Shown: positions 13,530 to 27,499, numbered from the stretch's first letter. The stretch: 64,000 bases of DNA from Plectrocnemia conspersa (GCA_009617715.1 VTFK01000074.1:1240001-1304000); one strand, 5' to 3'. Translations and numbers: made by a program. Notes: a model not told the origin generated them from the letters alone.

Positions 13530-13849
13530 AATAAAGGTTTCATGTGTAGCCACAATTTTCTCGTATGCGTAATCTAATAATACAGGGTTCATCAGATAGA
13601 TATGACGTACCTCCTTTTCCGCTAAAGGCTCCGTATATAGCCACGCGTTGGCGATTTTCTCATAATAAAATAAATTACAACTATTTGGCGGTCGTGGAAA
13701 ACACTCGGTGTCGAAAGCAGAATCTATTAGTAGATGGAAACGGGCACATAATGAAATTGCGTTTGAAAACCACTCAGGGTGTTTCAGAAACGTAAATTCT
13801 TGAGGGCCAAATTCGCAGTCGAGTGTCCCCTGGGGCCTCTCCATGGGGC
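13530..13849 (-). CDS. Orphan candidate exon, unknown product
   Basis: On the minus strand this is open for just over 100 codons with balanced amino-acid composition, unlike the K/N/I/F-rich noise frames around it. It begins after a plausible acceptor (TTTCTGCAATTAAG) and ends at a plausible donor (ATT|GTATGG, GT at 13529-13528), so it could be an internal exon. The translation is rich in aromatic and acidic residues (for example FTFLKHPEWFSNAISLCARF and LFYYEKIANAWLYTEP). I do not recognise a family. No second exon could be joined with confidence nearby. It might be a host exon with very long introns, a captured transposon or virus fragment, or a chance open frame; the plus strand is also open for 76 codons here. 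Confidence 0.3.
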
Positions 13850-16800
13850 CTTAATTGCAGAAACGACCATAGTATTCAAAGAATAGACAAACGATCGGCC
13901 ATTAATTTGTGCACACTTTGCTTTTAAGGAAATTCGATCAATTTTATTATATTACATAAATTGCGCTCTTGTCATTTTTTTGGAAAAATCCAAGATATTT
14001 TAAAATACATTTATAGCAATAATTAAATAAAAATAATAATTTGGTTTAAATCAGCGTTTCTTAACATATTATAATAATCGACTTTAAGAGAGGAGCGAGT
14101 TTTTACTATAAATTGTTATTCATATAGTAATAATTACTATAAATTTGGTTTCACTTTCATTTCTTTACAAATATGTAAGCAAAACACTATTTTTAATGTG
14201 CATAGGTTCACAATAACAATATTTTTTTCCCTAGAAAGTCACGATTACGTCCTCTTGCACGAGTCATTCAGCTTCTCAACGAGCTTGCCGAATACAAGAA
14301 TGTTTTTAACGATAGCTGAGTAACTAAAAAAATTAGGTAGGTATCATAACTGTATTATTCAATATGTAATCTCACAAATATTGTTTGTATAATAGCCATC
14401 GTGAGGGATTGGATGATATGGTCATATTTGGAATAAAAAAATAATAAATTAAAAATGAAAAATATATTTACCTTTAATTCACTTAAATCTAAAGTAAAAA
14501 ATTCGAAACCACTAATAAAGTACGCTTATGAGGTTTAATTTAAACACTGACAAAAACACGCTCCTTCATACTAGTCATCCTATAAAAAATGTCTAGACTT
14601 TCTAATTATTGTGAAGAAATAAGTTTTAAGAGATAAAACTAATTGCTTGAAAAAATCGTGACTCTCAAAAAACATGTATTTTTGTCGACGTAATACAAGT
14701 ACATTTAAAAAACTGTTTAAATTAAAAAATTACATTAATCTTCACAATTTCTGCATGATCCTTTGTGTTTATGGATAGAAACTTATTTAATCTTCGGCAC
14801 TTTTTAACGACTGTTATAGCTTAATTTTTAAAATATAAAAGAGTTGCCACGTTTTAAGTGTATAAAACAATTATTTTAGCTCATTCCTCAAAACTTTTTA
14901 ATTCACAAATTGTTGCGTTTTAATGTTAATTGTTACATTGGTAAAGCTATATGCGTAATTGCTTACTCTTTTGAATATACGTGTCTCACACAAATTATAT
15001 TATTCACTCGTAACATTGCTTTAAATGATCTTTGGCATATTATTGATTAGTTTAATTGCTACATATGTATTTATTAAACACTTAAAAAAACAAATGTCAA
15101 TTTATTTTATAAAATCTATAATTTATAATATAGTGCACTAAAAATTTTATTTGATCCGCGAAACTAAACACATTGCTTGTTCTAGTACTACAACATGTTT
15201 AAAAATCATTGTTTTAGATTATTACAAAAACAATTGACGTCTTTTTTAAAGAAAAATATTTTTTTTGAAAACATTTATATATAAACCCATAAACACAGAT
15301 TTTCCATATTAATAATTGCACCATCTAATTATGTTTTATTTGCTGAATTATGAATATACCTATATTCTTACTAATCAATTGACTTTTAAATTAGCATTGT
15401 TCCATTTAATGATTACCAGCCCTAAAATGATTGAGATTTTAACTAAATATATTGCATTTTTTTTAAATATTGGTTCTTAAGTATTTATATTTACAAAAGT
15501 TGTTTTAGATTATAAGTAATACTGTCGATCTTTTATTGAACTTTTTGTATCACATTAAAATTAAAAATATACGATTACAAACACACATCTTTTATTGAAT
15601 GATGTAAACTATTATTCTTATTCTATCCTAATCAGGTTTAGTCATATGTAATAGCTATGCTCGTTAAATTATTTTAAAGCTTATGCAATAAAAGTAGTCT
15701 ATATAAGTTTTAAATCTGAATTAATCAATTAACCGTTAAATTACCGATAAAATAAATATTTTATAACGTTAAAATAAATATTTTTAGAACTAGCTGTCGG
15801 TCCCTCACTATCGTGAGGTACCGCAGCAATCACAGTTCTATATAAAATTACAGAATAAAAAGACAAATCCGATAATTGATAGAATGAAATAAAACACTTT
15901 TATAATTGCATCTTCATATGCTTAAAGCATATGTTAGAGATACTTTTACTTATTATTTTTAAGTTTGAACTAAAAAATCTGAGTATATTTAATTGATCAA
16001 TTGAATTATTTATCAAATTTTTATATTGCTCGTTAGTGCACCTCCCATAGCATTTTTAACATCCTTCGGTATAAGAATGCTAGTGTCAGAGTCATTAAGA
16101 TTTTAAGTACATATTTTTTCTTACATATTTCTTAAATGCTATGCAAATAAAATTGATTAAAAAATATTTATTTTTAAATACATATTTTTTTATCAAATAA
16201 AAGCATTTTAACAACTAGACTTTCCTTAAAAATATACCTTAAAAAACAGCATCCTCTGAACGCTTAGTATTTTAAGCAAATAAAATTATACCTAGATTAT
16301 TATTTATTATTGAAATATATGAAGTAATATTTCAAATGTATAATTTTCTCAGAAGTAAATATTAAGTCATTTTCTCTGCTTCATAATTCTCACTATTAAG
16401 AAACAATTAAATAATATATCCGTACTCGGAAACTTTCGAATTATATTCTATTCATTAAATAAATCGGCTTATTAGGTTAACCTCTTAACGCTATTGTATT
16501 CAAATTTCATACACATATGTTGAAGATAAATATTCAATAACCAAGATTTAAAAATAGTTCTAGAAAACAAAACAGCACTGTAATCTTCATAACTTAACGT
16601 GACGTCTAATTATGATGATTATAGTGACAATAGTGTCTAGAATCAATATCAGATATGTCCAATTTTAAGCATTTCAATAAATCAGGTAAATCACACTCTA
16701 TAAAAATAAAAGCATACAATTAATGAATTATTTTATGGTGTTTAAATATTTCCAATAATTCTACAGTGATGATTTTATATTTTAGTCTAAAGAAAAAAAC

Positions 16801-19800
16801 CTAAATAAAATTCGTTCTTCAATAAATTTCAATAAAATCTAATTATTTCTATAAGTGATAAAGAAACTGTTTATTTATTTTACTGAAAGATTAATATATG
16901 TTACTTATTCATTTGGTGATCATTAACTTTTTAGCTCTCTAATATTTTTATACAGATAATTTTATAACATATATTTATATCAGGACTGACAAGTTTGTAT
17001 TTATACTGACATATTTATTAAATCAATGACTGAATAGTATATTTTTATACTTTAATTCATAAAAAGTAGTACATACATAAATTAAGTTGTTGAACAAATA
17101 CACATTCAATCATAAGCATACTTTTATAAAACATTGTTAAATTTGTTTTGTTCCGATAATTTATAGTAACTGACGTGAGAGAATTTAAATAAAATTTTAT
17201 GTATTAATGTAAAAATGACTGTAAAACATGCAGGTAATATAAGCAAAAGTTTATGTTAATAAAATTTACAATCAATATATATCTTTTATCCCATCTTGCA
17301 TCTGCTTATCAGCCTTCTACGGCAATTGCTTCGTTTCCGTTAGTTATTATGTTTATCTATAAATAATTAATCGACACACATTAACGTCATACCGTTTTTA
17401 CGTTTACGTCAATGCGCGTGTGAAACGTCGATGGATTGAAGGAGAGCTCCGAAAATAAATTCTGTCCTTGAAGGTGTTTTAAGAAGTATGCTTGTCAATG
17501 AAAACGTTATCTCTACGACGTAGTTTGAAAAATTGCCTCACAAGTAGGTTAGCTATTTACGTATGATGACTTGTAAAATGTTATCTTTTCAGGCATTCTG
17601 TTTACTATTCAGTTAACATAATAGTTGGCAGGTCAATTATCCAGTTATTATGAAACATTACGTTTATGATGTGCTTCCATGCGATTAATCTTTCGCTGTA
17701 CTTATGGAACGAAATGGTATACGTTAATTATATGTATATTAACCAATACGGTAAACGAGTGCCATAAATAATTTTAATTTTGATTTTCCTATATTTTCCT
17801 AATCTCACAGAAGAATATCGTAATGAATAATTTAAATCGCACTATGTCGTACATATGAGGAATAAAAATGTATCTAATAATGAGCTAATTTAGCTCATAT
17901 AGAATATCATCTATACTATCAAACATAAACTGTCTGTCACAAGAGCTCCTCTCGAACGGTGAATAGTAGCGACGTGACGTTTGCACGTGTCATTGAACTA
18001 TAGAAATTTGTATTAAAAATTGTATGTAATAGAAAAATTATATATTATTTCTTATTTTAATTATTGCACAAAATCGAAGTCTCGCGTAAAAAATCGGGTT
18101 AACTTCTAAAATATCTAATATCATTTAATAAAATTTTAAATTTCAAACTCACCCTATACTACGTTTTCAAACTTTTAAGATCCATTGAAGAACCATTTAT
18201 AATATTTAAGTAAACAAAGTTATAGCAATGTGACAAGTTTTGCCAACCCCATGTCAATGAACCATCCCTATCCAGCTACAAAAAAAATGTTTGAACAGAG
18301 TCGCAGTACAAAAGCAGTAACTTTTTTTACCGATAATATTCATGTTTATGAATTCCTTGTTATATGAGTTATTGACTTAGCACTTTTAAAAAAATATTTT
18401 TAGTTGAAAAATTATGCTGCGTTATTGTAGTCAATGTGCGATATTTTCCACTGATGTATGACGTTCGATATTTTGCTACCGTTACGCCTATATTATTAAT
18501 TATGTATGTAAACAGCACCGCTTCGTGGGTGTATGGTCTATTTCCGTGGGTGTATGAGTAGCAAAATATAACTAGTTTTTCAAACAGTGTTTTTCTGCAC
18601 AGAAATCTATACATCCACTCTAATGATTATCTGATGTATTTTTACGCTCTCGAAATGGCTTTATAATCGCAGTTTTTGTTACACAATCGTTTGAAATTTC
18701 ACGCAGCATCAAACGATAGTAGTTGAACGCTAATCTCGTTCAACCAAATCCAATCGTACGAGAAGACGTTCTCCGGGTGAATGGTCTCTAAGTTTGAAAG
18801 CAAAAGTGTCGTTTATTTTGCAACTCAGTTGCGCAAATCTTAACAATAACTTCCCAGGACAAAAATAAAACCTTTCTTTTGATTCTTAAAGTGCATAAAA
18901 GTAGCTATTTACACAATCATTTTTCGTTTCATTTTGAGCGAAGGTTTATCACAGTTTCACGCCAAAAAACGGCTGCTATAAAACTATCAACATAGCCGGT
19001 ATTTTGTTTTGTTTAATCCGTAACCTATTTATCTTCCTTCTCTCTATGCTGACATATATGTTACAATTGAGAATAATTAAAATATTTTTAATGTTAATTT
19101 ATTTCTATATGCATATTATAAATATGCCTCCAATTCTAAGGTGGTTAAATTTTAATTTTATTTTTATTTTTGTATTACACATTTATTATACAAAAAAAAA
19201 AAAAAAAACAGTTATGGTGCACATCTTAAATAGATGAGCATCATCCCACATAATTTTTTTCAGCTCCTCATAGCTATCACTGAAAACATCATTGTGTTTG
19301 GCAAATTCGTTGAAAATCTGAATAGCTCGTGCAAGATGAGCGTTTTTAAGCACTTAAGTCCTGGTCGCAACGAGCTAGAACAAAGGACGCGATCGCGACT
19401 CTAGGGCACTTTAAAGCTCGCAGTCGAAAGTCACCGATTATTAACGGGTTGTCAACACCGTCCTATTGTAACTTTAAAAGTACTTTATTGAGTAGACGCT
19501 ACGCCAAGAATGCAATAAATTATATCCCAAAAGTTATAATTAAAATGTGTTGACGGTTTTTTTTACTAAGCTTTTTCATGTAAATAAATTTAAAAAATAA
19601 TTGTCTATTGATGTTACTCACAATGTGCTCAACACTAGCAACTGTTTACAATTTCTACGTACTCCTTTCCCATAAGATATTGACAAAAAATAAAGAGTAA
19701 TATATTTTATTGAAATAAATTAGCAGATGGTGCTCTGGAACTTGGTATAAAAATTTAGGTGGCATCCAGAAACGGTCGCTCAAAGACGATGTTTTCCTAG

Positions 19801-22319
19801 ATTTTTTGTTCCAAAAGAAGAAATATTTGGCGCCTGTATTTTTGGAAATATTTTTTTTATAATCAATGAAAGGGGTTTAATTGAAATAATATGTAATTTA
19901 AATATTTAATACATCGAAATAATAGTTGCCGGGTATTTGAAACATATTGAATCATGCTAGCGGTACGGATTATTTTTTGGGGCAATTAATTGCAATAATA
20001 ATAATAATATGAATACCGGTATTGATTTTTTTTTCTCAGTAATACCGATCTTGAGAATTCCGGTATTATTGCAATCCCTAGTTGTAATTAAATAAAATCT
20101 TTAGACAGAATTTTTCTATTTAAAGCAAGAAACTGCTTTGCAGATCTTACGTAGCTCTAACTTGATAACATTTTTAATTTATTCTTTTTTTTGCTATTAT
20201 TGTCTATAAAGTCAAGAGTCACGGAACAAAAACAACATTTTACCTTGTGATTGTTTTTTCGATAAAAAGATGAACCGGCGCATGTTACTTTTTTCCACGT
20301 AAACCTTAAGGAAATTATTTTTATTGTACCTGATCAATTACCATTAAAACAAATAATACAAAAACCTTTGAAATGTGATCTCCACAACTTATTTATTTAT
20401 TTCCGGTAAATATACCACATAAACTATTTGTGGTGTAAAACATTAAAGAAAGGTATACCACAAAATATCTATAATCTTTTAAGGATGTGTATCCGCGACT
20501 CGGTTAGTCTAGTATCAAATGTCGTTTTTATTTAATATCATTCTAAAAGGAGTCAAAGATATGAATCCTTAAGATTTTATTCGTTGCTTCTAAACATGTA
20601 TGATATAATAATATATTACGATATAGGGTATTCCCATTATAAAACCTAAAGTTATTATCCCGTTGTTATAAATATTGTTGTATATAAATTTTTAAGACAT
20701 TATGACAGGGAATTTCCATACTCAAAGGAAATTGCTTATCGATTAAAACCGTCGGTGAAAACATGCAAGTGAATTATGGATGAATGATTACGTTCTTGAT
20801 AAACAGGAAATCTGACAAGAAGACGCATCCGCTCAAACAGTTTTCATGCAAATTCAAAACCATCACATGATGTCATATTTAGTCAAATTTTTGTTTTATC
20901 TAACCAAGTGTATACATTCGGGTAGTATATCATTTAAATTTTGCTGTTATTATAATTATTTTGTATATATATACATTGAGTATTGCAATAATACTTTGAT
21001 ATAGCTTTTCTTATTATATTTACAGCGACTCTAGAAAGAGTAGACAAATACAACATTTATCCATTATAATTTATAACACTTAGAATAACTTGATTTTATA
21101 TTTATACTAAAAAAAATGGCTATAAATAAAGTCATGATTTTTTTTTTAATAAAACAGCAACGAATAGTTATTTACCATTTCATTTTTATGAAAGATTTAT
21201 TAATAATGCATGATATATTATCCATAAATTATCATTTACACTGTGCATAAATGACAAGGAAATGCCAAGTTATTCTAACTATCATTATTAATCATTGAGT
21301 TTTGTGATAAGTACTGTTAACGTAGCGAAAATTGCATTTAATCGTTCATTCAGTTTATGAAGAAGTCAACTAAGATGACGATTGACATAATGATAAAATA
21401 TTCTAATATATTTGTAAGGTTATGAAGTATCAAAAAATACAGTTTTAATAATACAGGTTTGTACATATTTATATAATATGTTAACAATAAAAAGTATCAA
21501 TTTATTTTAATGTTAATCAATACAAAGTTCAATTTGTATCATTTTAAACCTGGTGCCAAAAATACTAAAATTTGGTATGCACTGAAAAACAATACCATAA
21601 TAAATGACTTAAGATAGACTAAAATTTTAAAATAAATATATTGATTTAAAAAAAATATGGGTAATTTCTAGAATTTTGGCAACTTTATTGTTTATTTATT
21701 ATTAGATAAACATAATCTTCATAGCTGTTATTAATTTTCACTAACAAAAAAACACATTTGGGCTGTATATACATAATGCAATGGTACATTAAAGAAAAGA
21801 ATAATATTTATGTGTTTGTTATATGCAAATACTTAATACACAACTGTGTATTCAAAGTTGGTCGGTTTTTGGTATTTTATACAATATTCAATTAACGAAC
21901 AGGTAAAAACAGGCAAATATGGGAATGGTCTCTATTAACAGCTCTGCTGTAAGAATTAAAGATTGAGAAACTTCATTAAGTTATCTTTCTTGCAAATGCA
22001 ATCTAATATCGTAAATCTATTTTTTTTATGAGATAAATAACTCATCTAGGTTTGGATGAGTAGGGTTATAAAATTTTATCTTAAACACCATACTTGATCA
22101 ATTATACTTCGACAACTTCTTACAAGGTAGCTTGCAATTTAAATATAACATAACTAAAATAAATTGATTTGTGTAATTAATTGCCAAACAAAATATTGAA
22201 CTGAACGTCTGTCATATTATCAAATACTAAAGCACCTACCGCGATTTATTGATATTAAGTAGATTCAATATTAACTAGAATTATAATTATATTTTTTATT
22301 AATAATAATACAGATCTCG
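13850..22319. other. Long AT-rich non-coding stretch
   Basis: No supported gene. Items seen: an acceptor-like tract followed by about 25 coding-like codons at 14235-14315 (see findings); a CTAGCTGTCGGTCCCTCAC segment with a small CCTCAC/GTGAGG hairpin at 15790-15825 resembling dispersed insect repeat ends; a repeat copy at 17908-17992; a 12-bp inverted pair ATATTTTGCTAC / GTAGCAAAATAT at 18468-18479 and 18558-18569; an A14-type run near 19190; and repeated ACCGGTATT motifs at 20015-20070. GC-richer patches at 17330-17480, 18640-18800 and 19360-19460 contain no clear frame. Confidence 0.5.
17908..17992 (+). repeat. Dispersed repeat copy (partner at 60063-60165)
   Basis: The block from TCTGTCACAAGAGCTCCT to ACGTGACGTTTGCACGTGTC aligns without gaps over about 60 bp to 60105-60165 in the same orientation, preceded in both by ATCTATACT and AAAC. 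Ends are undefined, so the class is unknown. Confidence 0.55.
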
Positions 22320-22720
22320 TGTGATATATGAACCCATTTGATGTAAAACCGGACATATGCCCTTTCTGCGTGTATCGATTCACATTATTATGACTTTCTT
22401 CCGCATAGAGATCGGTGAGATTATCAGCTTTCACTATAAAGGTCTCTCTTAACGATTTTCACGATCAATTACCCGCAAAAAAGAAAATTAAACGCTCCAC
22501 GATTGTGCATTTAAGTTATTTTAAGTTATTCAAGCCAATCTGCATGTGACATAAGTGACCCCGGACACGTTTTTAGTATCTACTGTCGAAATTTATTCGG
22601 TTCAGATTGCGACAATGTTGCGCAAAAGCCGCGACGATGCATTATCAGCACGTATTTTTGATGCGCATGCGCAGCGCGTGAGAAAATCAGTAGCGGCACG
22701 TGACTAAATTTAATTAATTG
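22320..22720. other. CpG-containing island-like patch, possible promoter
   Basis: This patch is clearly less AT-rich than its surroundings and holds many CpG dinucleotides. It includes GATGCGCATGCGCAGCGCG near 22659-22677, which contains the palindrome GCGCATGCGC recognised by NRF-1/Ewg-type factors in animals, and a nearby CACGTGAC E-box-like site at 22696-22704. No open frame or defined element ends are visible. It could be the promoter or untranslated first exon of a gene whose coding part lies elsewhere, or an old repeat. Confidence 0.25.
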
Positions 22721-23994
22721 ATCAATTACATATGTTGCAGAGTTGTTGTAACAAAAGTGAGCAGTGAATCATATGTTGTGTAACAGTCGGTAGAATACAC
22801 TGTCTCTAAAATACAATAATATGTTTGCCACAAAGATAAGATAACTCTATTTTTGTGTAAATTTGCACGCTGATCCTAGATTTCGGCAGAATTTATAATC
22901 TTTCAATACTTTTTCTTTTACAAAATAATTGTGTTTTTTTTAATATATAAAAGATCTTCTTTAAAAGCTGTACTAGCTCATTATTGAAAAATTTTCAATA
23001 CCAGATATATACAACCTAGCTCGATTTTAATTAATCATCACGATATTCATCCGTGAGATTAGGAAAATCTAGGGAAACATAATTTATGATGATCGATCGA
23101 AATTATAATTATATAATAATCACTAATTCTGATATCCCAGACATTTTAATGGCTAATTTTTTACACTGATTTTTTCACTAACACGGTTACAAAAATATAA
23201 AAAATATTATTGAACATTTATATTTAAAAACACTGCGAATACTAAAAAAATCATTTTTATTTTAAGATGCTGAAAAAATATAGATATATGTTACAATATT
23301 GAAGTAAATTTAAATTACAAAGCATGCTAATTTACTACTTATTATTTTTGTAACCTATGAAACTATTTTTTGTACATACATATTATATATAAATAAAAAA
23401 ACATTCCATTGATTTTACTTCAGCAGTGAGTCACATGTAACCATAAAAAAGTATCCAATTTTAATATAAACAATATATACAATCCAACTAATGACAGCGA
23501 TAGGTCTAACTCATAACTGCGACACCAAAACCGATAATTTTATGAAAAAGCACTGACCCATTTTTTGTCACAATTTTTTAATACAAATACTCAAAAATTC
23601 CGTAATTTAAATGTAATAAATATCAACTATACCTAATAACTAAATAAAAATCATTATAAATCTCTTTAAATATTTAAAAAATGTCTTACTCTTGTATTAT
23701 ACTTAATCGATACATATTCACATGGGTATGTGATTCTATAATGTCAGTCATCCTAATCACACAAACAATCGACTTGGTTGAAGAACTTTAACTAACTATG
23801 ATAACAAAAGTTTGAAACCTAGATGATAATTTATCAAAATATTAGTCATTAAGACGTAACATTGGTTTAAAACCGCAGATAAACATCTTTAAAACCTCAA
23901 ACTCCATTAGATTTATTATATTATAATTTATAACTATATATTATATGTACATATTATTCAATCAATTAATTACAAATTTGCTCATAAAGACTTT
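22721..23994. other. AT-rich non-coding stretch
   Basis: I see no gene, RNA or defined repeat in this stretch; frames are short and AT-biased throughout. Confidence 0.5.
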
Positions 23995-24038
23995 CTGAGT
24001 GTTTCATTGTATTTTTATAAATACAATGAAACACTCAG
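23995..24038. repeat. Perfect 20-bp inverted repeat with 4-nt loop
   Basis: CTGAGTGTTTCATTGTATTT at 23995-24014 is exactly complementary to 24019-24038, separated by TTAT. A perfect stem of this length in otherwise diverged DNA suggests a recent foldback or a hairpin under constraint. It lies 35-140 bp from a LINE relic. Confidence 0.8.
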
Positions 24039-24069
24039 ATTATCAGTATATTATAAATATTTTAAGTTC

Positions 24070-24172
24070 CTCATTCACGAATGTATGTCATTGATGAGAA
24101 GGATGAACAGAGGACCTAAACCAGATCCCTGCGGTACTCCAGAACCAGCGAAGAGTACCATAGCTCATATAC
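24070..24172 (-). mobile_element. LINE reverse-transcriptase relic
   Basis: On the minus strand the frame reads GSGVPQGSGLGPLFILLIND, the conserved reverse-transcriptase motif 4 of Jockey/CR1-type elements. Stops lie on both sides, so it is a dead fragment. It differs from the relic at 24600-25045 (GSGLGPL versus GSNLGQL), so the two are separate insertions or subfamilies. Confidence 0.7.
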
Positions 24173-24193
24173 TAACAGTGAAATAATAAATAA

Positions 24194-24214
24194 TCAAATC
24201 AAATCAAATCAAAT
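24194..24214 (+). repeat. (TCAAA)n microsatellite
   Basis: Four perfect TCAAA pentamers followed by TAAAA. Simple tails of this kind often mark the 3' ends of LINEs; here it lies on the 5' side of the minus-strand relic at 24070-24172, so the link is uncertain. Confidence 0.7.
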
Positions 24215-24599
24215 AAAAATGCGGGCGTAATTAAATTGCTGAGCTAAAATTTCAATCTAAAAATATAAAAATTTTAAAACAGTTGGTCTTATGAATTGCA
24301 GTTAAATAATTAGTTATGTTTGATAAAATTATATAGAGACTCAATCGATAGATACAATAATAAATCCCTAAAATTATGAAATTCGCACGTTTAAAATTTG
24401 TCTGTTTTATTTGCGCTTAATTATTTACGTTTTAATCTAACTGTTTCGTGACAGGTCATATTCCGATTGAAATAATAAATTTATGTTTTTGATTACTTTG
24501 CAAGCGAGTAACTAAAAATAAATAAAATATATATTTATTTGCATTATGAATAAATTCAATCTATAAATATTAAAATAACACATAGATGGTTGCTAGGAC

Positions 24600-25045
24600 C
24601 AAAACTACCAAAATTGTGATGTTTACATAGAACTTTAGTGAAAAACAGTTTTCAGGCCATCGTAGTATAACAAATCTTCTAAGTATGTCATTAATAAAGA
24701 AAAGTAAGAGCAGTTGACCCAAATTGGATCCTTGCGGTACTCCAAAACAAATAAAAAAACTGGTTAGAAACACAAGTATCTTACTGACGGAGGCCACTTA
24801 AAAAACTCGAGATAATACTAACAAAGCCTTTTTGAGAAATCAAATAGTTTTGTTTCCGAAGAATAAATTCATGGCAAATTTTGTTGGATGCTTTTCGAAA
24901 ATAATATAGACTACGTTGACTATGATTTTAGAATTGAGAAATTTTGTCATCGCATTTGAGGCATAAATGTGTGCTTTGAATGCTCTTAGGACGACGCGAA
25001 GACTGTGTTGCTGGTTTAAGTCTGTCGACAGTGAATATTTTTTCA
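24600..25045 (-). mobile_element. Jockey-type LINE reverse-transcriptase relic
   Basis: The minus strand shows, across frame changes, a line of Jockey reverse-transcriptase blocks: a STDLNQQHSLRVVLRAF segment matching the YRST.TN region, an IIVNVVYIIFEKH segment matching the VDVVYTDFSKAF region that carries the first catalytic aspartate (here changed to I), then GVPQGSNLGQLLLLFFINDI. The YADD box is not found downstream. The loss of the catalytic residue and the frame breaks mark a dead copy. It resembles the better preserved copy at 32740-34152. Confidence 0.7.
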
Positions 25046-27499
25046 CAAAAAAATATTTGTTCCTATTGTTTTATTTTTCTAGCTATTTAACATTACGGTA
25101 ACTACTAATATATAAATCAAAATAAACCTAAATTATAAAAAAAAACGTATATGAACTTTTTCCACATATTAATATTTTCTCAATGTATTACTTTAACAGT
25201 TTTTCGTTGAGTAAATTAACTAATAAGCTAACGCTTCAATGATTTGATAAGGTGATAACCGGAAAGAAATATGACGCATGTTATAAAATTTCTAATTTTT
25301 ATTTAATTAAATAAAACTGGTTTATAAATTTTATAAATTTATCAGAAAAAAGCTGTTTTTAAAACAGACAATCTCTAGTTTACATAAATGACATATTTCA
25401 AATTTATGTGTCAGTAAATAAATATTAGAATTATTTTTGGTTAAAATATTTTTCTCATATATTTATGTAAATACAAATGTGAGTCATAATCTTAAATCAT
25501 CTTATCTAATCCATTGGTCGATATGTTTATTTGTATTTTTTGTGTTTATGTTATGTTTTCTTTGAGATATTTTCAATATTTATAATGAAAAAAGCCGTAA
25601 CTCTAAAAACACAAACGTGACTATCGTACAGAGGCCAACTAGAAAAAAGCTATTTCGAAATGGATAAAATTCCACAGTGCAATTTAAAAAACCGCACGCA
25701 TCTTAAATAATTAATTTGTACTTGCAAAATGAACAGAATTGGTAAATAAACTTTTGTTTCGTCAGATAATTATTTCTTAACCGCATGAAACATATTATGT
25801 CATCTTTAACTTAAATTTTTTTTTTTTTTACAGCTGAATAATTATTTAATGTTAAGTACAAGAATTTGAACCATTTCTTCAATTTAAAAGACCATATTTT
25901 ATTACAAATAACAAACGATATTTTTTCTTATAGTAGATAGTACAAAAAGGTACAAATCTCCAAAGCCAACTTTTATAACATATTCATTGCAATAACATAA
26001 TTAATATGTAGTTTACCAAATATAACCATAAAAAAGTTCAGTTAACCTGTTTTTTATTTTTTAGCCATAGACATAGGTATCAATTTAAAAGATACACAAA
26101 ACTTAGCCTAGTAAATAATATAACTCATAGTTAAAAATTGCTCGGACATTTGGCTGGTCCAATATAAATAATATTGTACGAATAAATACAGTTGAAAAGA
26201 GGACGTTTTGTGAACCTAAATTAGACATTGTCTGGAATCCTACTGAAATGTAGTACTTCTAGTTTTTAAAAAGGATTCTAATGAATATATTTTTGAAGTA
26301 GCGTATATATTATACTATAAAGCACTTTCCAGAGTACCACATAGAGTCACGAATGCGTCCCTTATTAATCCTGTCCTACACAGCCAGAAAGTCTTTCTTA
26401 CGGGAAAATTTTTTATAACATTTGTGTCAAAAATATTGTTTATTGTTTGTATTAAATTTAGCTCAACGGGATTGTTTTAATTTATATTTGTATTTGAACT
26501 ATTAGAAAAAGCTAGCATATCTTAACTGTCAAATTTGAAGCGAATAAATTTTATATAATTTTTAATGATGTGGCGTATGTTGCCGTGTGAGTTAATATTT
26601 GGATGCTAAAGAAAAAAATAGAATTTACAAAAAGGCCAAGATTTAATAAATTTTATTAAAGTAAGTTAAACTTGCCAATTAAGACGAAGTTTTCACAACT
26701 TTTAGCTTTTCTGAAGTTGTATTTTATTATATTTTGTATTTAATGAAAGTTCAAGATATTGTACATGTACATGTTATAAAATGAACGATAGTAAAATGTA
26801 TCATATGTATACATTAATTAGTCATTTTTGAGAATAAAAGTAGCTAAATTTAAAGTACATATTTGCTTTAATACCAAAATATTATCAATTTAATTATTTA
26901 AAATAAATTAAATGTAAAAAAACTATTCATAAAAGAGGGGGAGGTGATAAATATAACGCTATGATTTCTTTAAGCTAACCCACGCACCGCTATTGATACA
27001 TATGTAAATCGTATAATTTTTAACATGACAGTTTTGATTGATATTGTCGTTTGATTATTCATGTGATCTGAATTTAATAATCAGGCTGCCAAATGAAACT
27101 ATAACCTATGAGCAAGAACGTTCGAGTTACGAAATATAATATAAATACGGATGCATCGGACACTTTCTTTTTTATGTGTACATACATATGTATGTTAAAG
27201 TACGCTCATAGTTAATCATTAATTTGATTGATCAATTTTGGAACATTGTCATGGACGAACATTGTGCAACGATGGCCAAAAACGTCAAAATATATGGGTT
27301 TTTTTAATTACGGTCTTAAGTCAATTAAAATTGAACATTAACATATAATTGTAATTATACATAAAATAAATATTTCTGACCTTACCTGTATAGTTGTAAT
27401 TGTTGGTTCAATTATAAATTTGATTATTGATTGTGTTTTTCACTTTGTTGTTAATTGTTTTTGTTGTTTATTTGTGATTTGATTAATTGTTTTGAGTCA
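25046..27499. other. AT-rich non-coding stretch
   Basis: No supported gene, RNA or bounded repeat. A T12 tract at about 25819-25830 is the only simple-sequence feature of note. Confidence 0.5.

Noticed and set aside
13565..13795. Plus-strand 76-codon open frame opposite the orphan exon
   Set aside because: Less protein-like than the minus frame and without splice signals in good positions; not separately annotated.
19004..19237. 77-codon hydrophobic open frame
   Set aside because: Phe/Ile/Leu/Tyr-rich translation from AT-rich DNA, ending in a poly-A run; typical noise.
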